A DNA stretch of 5,181 bases, taken from positions 1-5,181 of the forward strand of contig JASLDF010000160.1 of the NCBI GenBank assembly GCA_030151635.1, given 5' to 3'. Position 1 is the first letter of the stretch. Every line of letters starts with the position of its first letter. Under the pieces are notes generated by a model. That model saw only the letters and a program-made list of their open reading frames with translations. It had not been told where the DNA came from and did no database searches. Position numbers and translations under genes: made by a program. This DNA comes from Bacteroides sp. (lineage in GTDB: Bacteria; Bacteroidota; Bacteroidia; Bacteroidales; Bacteroidaceae). This document shows positions 1 through 5,110 of the stretch, piece after piece.

Positions 1-1392
1 CTACAGCTGGTACACGAATATCAAGCCGACAACCGAGTCATTCAATCGGGAATTAATGCACAATCTTATCAATTATTATTAATAAAGAAGTCCGTGGGCA
101 ATTACATGTTCAACCTAGGGAACAGTTTTAACCACGGGCATCTTCAAAAACGAATCTATATGATGTTAAACAAAAAACAAAATCGATGGGCGGTATTGAA
201 ACTATTGTATGTACTACCCGCAATTCTACTTCTAGGTATCTTTATAGGGTCTAATACCTCAATCAAAGCAATTGCTAAATCGACCACTACCGATGCAGTA
301 CTCACAACTCCACAACAAGTGCTAAGCAATCAGGAAGAGGTTCTCTTGGTGGCAGATGAAATGCCCCAATTTCCTGGTGGAATTGGACAATTAATGAAGT
401 TTCTAGGTACCAACATTAAATACCCGAAAGATGCTGTCGACAAAAAGTTGGAAGGACGTGTCATTGTCTCATTTGTAGTCTATAGAACTGGAGAAACTGG
501 AGATTTTAATATCATCCACTCGGTTGATCCATCTCTAGACGCAGAGGCAATTCGAGTACTTGGAATGATGCCTAAATGGACACCCGGTAAACTAAAAGGT
601 CAGAATGTAAACGTAAAATACACAATACCTGTAACATTTAGACTCAACAAGAAAACCAAAGTAGAAAAAACATCTACCCCAGATGCTCAAGAAGTATTTA
701 TGGTGGTAGAAGAAATGCCCGAATTTCCTGGAGGTCTAGCTGAACTTATGAAGTTTCTAGGTGCCAACATTAAATATCCTAAAGAAGCAGTCGACAAAAG
801 AATTCAAGGACGTGTAACCGTTTCATTTGTTGTCGATAAAACAGGAGAAACAAGAGACTTTAATATTATTCGCTCGCTAGATCCTATATTAGATGCTGAA
901 GCTCTACGCGTACTTAAAGAGATGCCCAAATGGACACCTGGTAAACAAAGAGGCGAAGCGGTCAGTGTAAAATACACCGTTCCTGTAACGTTTAGACTTC
1001 CCAAAGAAGATAAAGCACAGGCAAATATAACACAACCCGTCTATGCCGATGGCGAGTCTGGTCTTATGAAGCACTTATCCATGAATGTGAAATACCCAGC
1101 TAAAGCTCAAGAGAGTAATACGCAAGGTAAAGTCATTGTTCGGTTTGTTGTGAATACGCAAGGAAACGTAGAAAATATACAAATAGAAAAAGGAGTGAGC
1201 AAAGAACTAGATGCAGAAGTAACCCGAGTAGTTTCCACCATGTCTAAATGGACACCCGGCAAAGAAAATGGCAAAGATGTAGCCATGAATGTTACCCTAC
1301 CATTTATATTCAAACTAAAAGGCTCAAACCAACAAAGTACGGAGCCTATCGAAGACAATGCAATAATTGTAGTTGGCTATGCTTCAAACTAA
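1..1392 (+). CDS. BlaR1/M56-family metallopeptidase fused to three TonB C-terminal domains (5' partial)
   Basis: This is the C-terminal 463 residues of a membrane sensor/transducer; the reading frame is open from base 1, so the gene starts upstream. Residues 5-10 (HEYQAD) match the third zinc-ligand region of M56 peptidases; the HExxH motif must lie off the left edge. NSFN (41-44) and LQKRIYMM (48-55) are typical of the Bacteroidota branch. A hydrophobic helix follows at about 65-83, then an exported part with TonB_C-like modules at about 112-215, 230-333 and 345-439. Each has a YP...A..........G.V...FVV core and a KWTPGK motif. In BlaR1/MecR1 relatives the peptidase is cytoplasmic and answers a periplasmic sensor; here the TonB modules occupy the sensor position (inference). 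The ligand is unknown. A BlaI-type repressor gene could lie upstream but is not visible. The tail (452-463) contains IIVVGY. Family call is firm; exact role is not. Confidence 0.9.
   Translation, partial: LQLVHEYQADNRVIQSGINAQSYQLLLIKKSVGNYMFNLGNSFNHGHLQKRIYMMLNKKQNRWAVLKLLYVLPAILLLGIFIGSNTSIKAIAKSTTTDAVLTTPQQVLSNQEEVLLVADEMPQFPGGIGQLMKFLGTNIKYPKDAVDKKLEGRVIVSFVVYRTGETGDFNIIHSVDPSLDAEAIRVLGMMPKWTPGKLKGQNVNVKYTIPVTFRLNKKTKVEKTSTPDAQEVFMVVEEMPEFPGGLAELMKFLGANIKYPKEAVDKRIQGRVTVSFVVDKTGETRDFNIIRSLDPILDAEALRVLKEMPKWTPGKQRGEAVSVKYTVPVTFRLPKEDKAQANITQPVYADGESGLMKHLSMNVKYPAKAQESNTQGKVIVRFVVNTQGNVENIQIEKGVSKELDAEVTRVVSTMSKWTPGKENGKDVAMNVTLPFIFKLKGSNQQSTEPIEDNAIIVVGYASN
334..999 (+). repeat. Internal tandem duplication encoding TonB_C modules 1 and 2
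   Basis: Two in-frame 104-residue modules, encoded at 334-645 and 688-999 (offset 354 bases), align without gaps and share 74 of 104 residues by my hand count. Both contain FPGG, LMKFLG, NIKYPK, VSFVV, DFNII, LDAEA and MPKWTPGK. They are joined by a Lys/Thr-rich linker. The third module (about 1033-1317) is much more diverged and lacks the EMPxFPGG lead-in. Modules 1 and 2 therefore look like a fairly recent intragenic duplication, and module 3 is older. Confidence 0.88.
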
Positions 1393-1433
1393 ATTCGATA
1401 ATTCTATTTTCAAACCTTAAAGATATATCGAAT
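1393..1433. repeat. Inverted repeat abutting the stop codon of the M56-TonB gene
   Basis: ATTCGATA (1393-1400) and TATCGAAT (1426-1433) are perfect 8-base inverted complements separated by 25 bases, starting right after the TAA stop. The loop is long and no T tract follows, so it is not a classic intrinsic terminator. It may be a weak 3'-end structure or chance. Confidence 0.3.
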
Positions 1434-1479
1434 AAAACATCGCCTTATTTTCCTATATACCTAGGATATGGGGCGATGT
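1430..1479 (-). terminator. Possible intrinsic terminator between the convergent genes, minus-strand polarity
   Basis: ACATCGCC (1437-1444) pairs perfectly with GGCGATGT (1472-1479). An inner, bulged CCTATAT/ATATGG pairing (about 1452-1471) can extend the structure. Read on the minus strand the stem runs into TTTTATTCG, a modest T-rich tail; the plus side has none. It would then end the transcript of the PLD-like gene, about 140 bases beyond its stop codon. The distance and the short T tract keep confidence low. Confidence 0.4.
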
Positions 1480-1619
1480 AAATGTCATTCTCAAAATATG
1501 CGATTACAAAATTATAGAATATACACCAGCAAACGAAGATAGCGCCCGTATAAATAGGGAAATAAGCAACGATAACATGATTCCTAGAATACTCAAACGT
1601 TCAACATCGTTATCTAGAC

Positions 1620-2396
1620 CTATCTTTTATAATAATCATTCATCGGCTCATGATAATAAAAAGAGCCTAACTCATTTATGGTGTAATATTCAATATTTGA
1701 ATGATATAAAAGGGTGTAAAACTCACCTATCAATGCTTTTAAAGCCCCTGTATCTTCTGTTCGAACCCGTGTTTCATGATTGTACTTTGTTCCTCTTAAC
1801 GTAAAATTCAAAGAGCCCAGATAAGCTATCTCCTCATCAATAACCACGACCTTACTATGAATTAAAGTCGAATTGCCATCACGCTTAACAACCTTCAATT
1901 TAAAGGTCGAGGAATAACTATAACTATAAACTCGTATGCCCAGCATTTTTGATTTTAGTGTACGCTGTATTCCATACAACAAAGCTGGTATTGACGCCAT
2001 CACAATAAATGTACTGTAAGATTTTACAGGAGAGTTAAACAAATAAAACCCAATGTAGCACAACCACAGAGCAAGAGCTGTAAAAACAACATACCTAATC
2101 CATTTTAGCGAATTCATTTTTCTCAACCCAGATTCATCTATAGTACAATGCTGAGTTACCAATGTCCGAACAACATTTCCAATATTGGAAACATTTAGAA
2201 AATCAGGACTTGTTATGTAAGTTACATCAATTCCTTTAGTATGCATATCCGCTAATTGTTGCATCATAGCATCGGAAGAGTAAGGAGAAATAATCTGCAA
2301 TGATTTTTTCACACCATACACTTCATTCATCATCTGTTCGCCAGCACCAGTACCAATATAAATATCACATTGGGCTCCGTTAAAATAGTTACTCAT
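1620..2396 (-). CDS. Membrane-anchored phospholipase D-like protein, single HKD motif
   Basis: The 258-residue product carries one complete HxK(x)4D motif: H180, K182 and D187 in IHSKVVVID. It is followed by GSLN (194-197) and N206/E208, as in the PLDc_2 group of phosphodiesterase-fold proteins. Residues 31-62 (LQIISPY..., then KGIDVTYIT) match the N-terminal half of the same domain. Two hydrophobic helices (about 99-120 and 129-146) lie between the halves, so the fold appears interrupted by a membrane hairpin. Single-HKD enzymes usually dimerise to build one active site. The substrate could be a phospholipid or a nucleic acid; the sequence does not decide. ATG at 2396 is the only sensible start, since an in-frame TAA lies three codons upstream. 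No Shine-Dalgarno is evident. The stop is TAG. It converges with the M56-TonB gene and diverges from pncB. Confidence 0.87.
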   Translation of the reverse strand: MSNYFNGAQCDIYIGTGAGEQMMNEVYGVKKSLQIISPYSSDAMMQQLADMHTKGIDVTYITSPDFLNVSNIGNVVRTLVTQHCTIDESGLRKMNSLKWIRYVVFTALALWLCYIGFYLFNSPVKSYSTFIVMASIPALLYGIQRTLKSKMLGIRVYSYSYSSTFKLKVVKRDGNSTLIHSKVVVIDEEIAYLGSLNFTLRGTKYNHETRVRTEDTGALKALIGEFYTLLYHSNIEYYTINELGSFYYHEPMNDYYKR

Positions 2397-2435
2397 AAGA
2401 ATTTAAATCTTTTATTTTGCACATCACTTATCATA

Positions 2436-2443
2436 CAAATATA
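2436..2443 (-). promoter_or_regulatory. Candidate -7 box for the PLD-like gene
   Basis: On the minus strand this reads TATATTTG, an exact match to the Bacteroidota primary-sigma -7 consensus TAnnTTTG. Transcription would begin near 2430, giving a leader of about 35 bases. The -33 position (about 2463-2465) shows no good TTG, so this rests on the -7 match and position alone. Confidence 0.42.
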
Positions 2444-2470
2444 ACCATTATACATAAAAACCATAGCTTC

Positions 2471-2515
2471 TAAAAAGTTATAGGTACTAGCAAAGTGCTT
2501 AGTATGCCTATAATT
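2471..2515 (-). terminator. Strong bulged hairpin with minus-strand T tract
   Basis: TTATAGG (2478-2484) pairs with CCTATAA (2507-2513), TACTA (2485-2489) with TAGTA (2500-2504), and GCA (2490-2492) with TGC (2496-2498). That is 15 base pairs with two small bulges and a three-base loop; two further weak pairs may extend it. On the minus strand the stem is followed at once by five T (complement of 2472-2476), which is intrinsic-terminator form. It sits just upstream of the predicted PLD-gene promoter. It could block read-through into that gene or end a small minus-strand RNA. The structure is clear; the role is inferred. Confidence 0.5.
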
Positions 2516-2692
2516 GGCTTACCCTTCCCCAATATGCTCTTAAACATTTTTAATATCCACAGCATAAAATCAATCCACTAACCATCTAATTAATATAAGC
2601 TTAGGATAAATCACAGTTAGCATAAATCTTGTGTAGGACCTATTCCACCGGGTAAATAAACACCGATCTCGTTTGAATAATAAGTCGTTTTC

Positions 2693-2723
2693 TTTACATT
2701 CGAAATATAAATACTTATTTTTG
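2693..2723 (+). promoter_or_regulatory. Candidate pncB promoter (Bacteroidota type)
   Basis: TATTTTTG at 2716-2723 fits the -7 consensus TAnnTTTG. TTTA at 2693-2696 sits where the -33 TTG element is expected, with the usual 19-base spacing but one mismatch. Transcription would start around 2728, giving a leader of roughly 110 bases before the pncB ATG. Confidence 0.48.
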
Positions 2724-2732
2724 TAGGCTACA
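2722..2732. promoter_or_regulatory. Small palindrome at the predicted pncB transcription start
   Basis: TGTAGGCTACA is a perfect 11-base palindrome around a central G, overlapping the end of the -7 box and the expected start point. That position would suit an operator for a repressor of NAD salvage, but so short a palindrome could be chance and I recognise no known regulator site. Confidence 0.22.
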
Positions 2733-2837
2733 CTCCCATACAAAATGAATCAAAGAGGAGTCTACAATTAATTTAGAGCGAAAACAAGATGCCATCTATT
2801 CAGCATCACCGCTTAATAAAAATGATAATACAAGGAT

Positions 2838-4004
2838 ATGATTATAAAATACTTTACCGATAACGACCTTTACAAATTTTCTGTAATGTATGCCATTCAA
2901 AGACTATACCCATGGTCTTATGTGAAGTACGAGTTTATTAACCGTGGCGACAATCATTTCCCTACTGGCTTTGCCGACCGTCTTAAAGAGGAGATTGCCA
3001 ACATGGCCACACTTAAAATGACCAAGGCCGAAAAACAATTTATCGAGAAGAAATGCTATTTCTTTGACCCTGTTTTCATCGACTTTTTGGAAGGTTATAA
3101 ATACGATCCAAACGAAGTTAAAGTGAGCCAAAATGAGGCTGGCGAATTGAAGGTTACTGTTGAAGGCTATTGGTACAGAACTGTACTTTGGGAAGTACCT
3201 TTAATGGCAATTATCTCGGAATTGTATTTCCAAATGCACAACGAATCTCCCGTAAATGTAGAAGAGCGTGCTGTTGTTAAAGCAAAAGAGTTAGCAGAAA
3301 TTAAAGCCGACTATTCTGAATTTGGTACACGCCGTCGCTTCTCGTTCGATGTACAAGACCGTGTGGTTAAATGCCTAAAAGAAAACTCTAAAGAATATTT
3401 TAAAGGAACAAGTAATATGTACTTGGCAATGAAGCACGACACCACTCCTATCGGCACCATGCCACACGAATGGTTCATGTATCACGGTGCGTTGTATGGT
3501 TACCGTGCTGCAAACATGAAAGGGCTTGAAGCATGGGTTGATGTATTTGGTGGTAGCTTGGGAATTACCCTTACAGATACCTACACAACCGATTCTTTCT
3601 TCGAGTCATTCAGTTTGAAACAAGCAAAACTATTTGACGGATTGCGTTGCGATAGTGGCGACCCCATTGAATTTATTGACAAGACACTCCGTTTCTACAA
3701 AGAAAACCGCATTGAAACCGAATCTAAAACAATTGTGTTCAGTGATTCGCTAAACATTGAAGCCGTTAAACAAATAAAGAGTTATGTCAATAACCGCCTA
3801 CACGATACCTACGGCATTGGTACTTTCTTTAGTAACGATGTGGGTGTAAAACCGTTAAACATGGTCATCAAATTAACCGATGTAAAAAGTTCGTCTAAAC
3901 TTGCCGAATACCATAGTGCCGTGAAATTATCGGATGTATTGGGTAAGAATACTGGCGATAAGAAAGAGATTGAAATCTGTAAACTAACACTTGGTTTAGA
4001 ATAA
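2838..4004 (+). CDS. pncB: Nicotinate phosphoribosyltransferase
   Basis: This cytoplasmic enzyme of the Preiss-Handler NAD salvage route joins nicotinate and PRPP, with ATP hydrolysis, to give nicotinate mononucleotide (EC 6.3.4.21). The 388-residue length suits the PncB family (E. coli PncB has about 400). Landmarks in order are TDNDLYKFSVMYAI (7-20), YEFINRGD (31-38), LWEVPLMAIISE (117-128), FGTRRRFS (162-169), GTSN (190-193), GTMPHEW (206-212), LTDTY (245-249), GLRCDSGDP (268-276), FSDSLN (301-306), YGIGT (325-329) and KPLNMVIKL (338-346). H210 aligns with the histidine phosphorylated during the ATP-coupled cycle. ATG at 2838 is the first in-frame start after a stop at 2826, and the N terminus aligns with the family. 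AAGGA lies only one base before the ATG, too close for an ordinary ribosome site. The gene looks intact and monocistronic, with an intrinsic terminator at 4056-4095. Confidence 0.97.
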   Translation: MIIKYFTDNDLYKFSVMYAIQRLYPWSYVKYEFINRGDNHFPTGFADRLKEEIANMATLKMTKAEKQFIEKKCYFFDPVFIDFLEGYKYDPNEVKVSQNEAGELKVTVEGYWYRTVLWEVPLMAIISELYFQMHNESPVNVEERAVVKAKELAEIKADYSEFGTRRRFSFDVQDRVVKCLKENSKEYFKGTSNMYLAMKHDTTPIGTMPHEWFMYHGALYGYRAANMKGLEAWVDVFGGSLGITLTDTYTTDSFFESFSLKQAKLFDGLRCDSGDPIEFIDKTLRFYKENRIETESKTIVFSDSLNIEAVKQIKSYVNNRLHDTYGIGTFFSNDVGVKPLNMVIKLTDVKSSSKLAEYHSAVKLSDVLGKNTGDKKEIEICKLTLGLE

Positions 4005-4055
4005 AAAGCTGTTCCCTTTAGATTAAGGCTGATGGTGCGACAGACAAAACACATA

Positions 4056-4095
4056 GGTCTGCTACTGATTATAAAAATTGGTAGCAGACCTTTTT
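4056..4095 (+). terminator. Intrinsic terminator of pncB
   Basis: GGTCTGCTAC (4056-4065) and GTAGCAGACC (4081-4090) are perfect 10-base complements. Five inner pairs including G-U wobbles (TGATT with AATTG) close a five-base loop, and TTTTT follows immediately. It lies 51 bases after the pncB stop. The inner part and 3' arm are also the first bases of the tandem repeat array. Confidence 0.9.
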
Positions 4096-4257
4096 ATTAG
4101 CACAAATGAAAGCCTGCGCTACTAAGCCACACAGCTAGCTTAACTCATCTAAAATCCAACCAACATTAGGTGTGTCACGAAGCCACCAATCAATAGAATT
4201 AGATTTCGAAAATCTAATGTCGCAGTATCTGCAGAAAACGAGCTGCTGGAATAAATC
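4062..4257. repeat. Array unit 1 (type A)
   Basis: This unit overlaps the pncB terminator and is the only one whose hairpin has the full GGTCT 5' arm. Type A marks are CATTAGGTGTG, AAAATCTAATG and GTATCTGCAG. It shares CCTGCG and AAGCCACACAGCT with unit 5 but not with units 2-4. Confidence 0.9.
4198..4218. repeat. Conserved 21-bp palindrome, first of five in the array
   Basis: ATTAGATTT and AAATCTAAT flank CGA, forming a 9-base-pair inverted repeat. Equivalent copies lie at 4396-4416, 4591-4611, 4787-4807 and 4982-5002 (spacings 198, 195, 196, 195). The core TTTCGAAA never varies. The only change is one T-to-C in the right arm of units 2, 4 and 5. This could be a protein-binding site or an RNA hairpin. 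Confidence 0.8.
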
Positions 4258-4454
4258 CTACTGATTATAAAAATTGGTAACAGACCTTTTTCTTAGTACA
4301 AGTGAAAGCCAACGCAACTAAGTTACACAACTAGCTTAACTCATCTAAAATCCAACCAATATTAAGTGTGCCCATGAAGCCACCAATCAATAGAATTAGA
4401 TTTCGAAAACCTAATATTGCAGCATCAACAGAAAACGAACTGCTGGAATAAATG
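4258..4454. repeat. Array unit 2 (type B)
   Basis: Type B marks are TATTAAGTGTGCCCATGAAG, AAAACCTAAT and GCATCAACAG. The start of the unit is degraded as a hairpin: CCTAC faces GTAAC, so few outer pairs remain, and its T tract reads TTTTTC. Confidence 0.88.
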
Positions 4455-4650
4455 CTACTGATTATAAAAATTGGTAGCAGACCTTTTTATTAGTACAAAT
4501 GAAAGCCAACGCAACTAAGCTACACAGCTAGCTTAACTTATCTAAAATCCAACCAACATTAGGTGTGCCACGAAGTCACCAATCAATAGAATTAGATTTC
4601 GAAAATCTAATGTCGCAGTATCTGCAGAAAACAAACTGCTGGAATAAATG
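4455..4650. repeat. Array unit 3 (type A')
   Basis: This unit shares the type A marks with unit 1 (CATTAGGTGTG, AAAATCTAATG, GTATCTGCAG). It has the best second inverted repeat of the array: TAAGCTA (4516-4522) and TAGCTTA (4529-4535), a perfect 7-base stem around CACAGC. Its terminator-like stem is TGCTAC/GTAGCA and ends four bases before the T tract. Confidence 0.9.
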
Positions 4651-4844
4651 CTACTGATTCTAAAAATTGGTAGCAGACCTTTTTATTAGTATAAATGAAA
4701 GCCAACGCAACTAAACTACACACTAGCTTATCTCATCTAATAACCAACCAATATTAAGTGTGCCCATGAAGCCACCAATCAATAGAATTAGATTTCGAAA
4801 ACCTAATGTCGCAGCATCAACAGAAAAAACTGCTGGAATAAATT
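4651..4844. repeat. Array unit 4 (type B')
   Basis: This unit shares the type B marks with unit 2 (TATTAAGTGTGCCCATGAAG, AAAACCTAATG, GCATCAACAG). Small deletions, such as ACACTAGC where others have ACACAGCTAGC, make it shorter. It shares GATTCTAAAA with unit 5. Confidence 0.88.
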
Positions 4845-5036
4845 CTACTGATTCTAAAAGTTAGTAGCAGACCTTTTTATTAGTACAAATGAAAGCCTGC
4901 GCAACTAAGCCACACAGCTAACTTAGTTCTCCTAAAAATCCAACAAATATTAAGTGTACCACGAAGCCACCAATCAATAAAATTAGATTTCGAAAACCTA
5001 ATGTCGCAGCATCTGCAGAAAACGAGCTGCTGGAAT
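4845..5036. repeat. Array unit 5 (mixed type, terminal)
   Basis: This is a mosaic. TTAAGTGT and AAAACCTAATG are B-like, CACGAAGCC and CTGCAGAAAACGAGCTGC are A-like, and CCTGCG matches unit 1. Similarity stops after CTGGAAT, where earlier units continue with AAAT and the next CTACTG. Confidence 0.86.
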
Positions 5037-5039
5037 GCT

Positions 5040-5068
5040 TAAATGATATGACAATCATATATCATTTA
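5040..5068. repeat. Inverted repeat just past the array
   Basis: TAAATGATAT (5040-5049) and ATATCATTTA (5059-5068) form a perfect 10-base-pair, almost purely A/T stem with a nine-base loop. It begins four bases after the last array unit and is not part of the repeated unit. No T tract follows on the plus strand. Confidence 0.55.
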
Positions 5069-5069
5069 C

Positions 5070-5110
5070 AAAAACCGAATGCCATACAGATTTGTTCTAA
5101 CGGCATTGGG
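5070..5110 (-). terminator. Likely intrinsic terminator, minus strand
   Basis: AATGCC (5078-5083) pairs with GGCATT (5102-5107), and two more C-G pairs (5075-5076 with 5109-5110) lie beyond one mismatch. On the minus strand the stem is followed by TTTTT (complement of 5070-5074). This suggests a minus-strand transcript arriving from beyond the right edge, convergent with pncB. The gene itself is not visible. Confidence 0.5.

Larger units (their letters stand above)
2397..2837. other. Divergent intergenic region between the PLD-like gene and pncB
   Basis: These 441 bases hold no convincing coding sequence. They contain a candidate minus-strand promoter near the PLD-like gene, a bulged hairpin with a minus-strand T tract at 2471-2515, and a candidate pncB promoter at 2693-2723 with a long leader. 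I see nothing recognisable in the A/T-rich stretch from about 2516 to 2690. Confidence 0.7.
4062..5036. repeat. Tandem array of five ~196-bp non-coding units
   Basis: Five head-to-tail units start at 4062, 4258, 4455, 4651 and 4845 with no spacers, at periods of 196, 197, 196 and 194 bases; the last is about 192. Each contains, in order, CTACTGATT with the 3' arm of the terminator and a T tract, a GAAAGCC segment, a TAAGnnA/TAGCTTA-type inverted repeat, CACCAATCAATA, the ATTAGATTT palindrome, and GCAG...CTGCTGGAAT. Diagnostic variants group units 1 with 3 and 2 with 4. There is no conserved open frame, transposase, or repeat/spacer alternation. Function unknown; candidates are a tandem small-RNA locus, a protein-binding array, or inert satellite-like DNA. 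Confidence 0.93.

Noticed and set aside
94..96. GTG as the start of the first gene
   Set aside because: The frame stays open to base 1 and the preceding residues match M56 peptidases.
1248..1481. Plus-strand open frame in a second reading frame over the end of the M56-TonB gene
   Set aside because: It overlaps the third TonB_C module in another frame and has no family-like features.
1569..1610. AACGAT...ATCGTT inverted repeat as terminator of the PLD-like gene
   Set aside because: It has only six paired bases around a 30-base loop and no T tract. The hairpin at 1437-1479 is the better candidate.
1577..1804. Plus-strand 75-codon open frame
   Set aside because: Most of it lies antisense to the well-supported PLD-like gene. 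Its translation shows no domain-like pattern.
2730..2837. NAD-sensing riboswitch in the pncB leader
   Set aside because: I could not identify a conserved aptamer core or a convincing helix set. Gene function alone is not enough.
3809..4054. Minus-strand open frame over the pncB 3' end, with similar antisense frames at 804-1004, 1107-1358 and 2904-3131
   Set aside because: They are shadows of strongly supported plus-strand genes and have no recognisable domains.
4062..5036. CRISPR array
   Set aside because: The units are about 196 bp, contiguous and homologous along their full length, with no short-repeat/unique-spacer alternation and no cas genes nearby.
4062..5036. Integron cassette array or IS/MITE tandem insertions
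   Set aside because: I see no integrase, no attC-type core sites, no transposase, no terminal inverted repeats bounding each unit and no target-site duplications.
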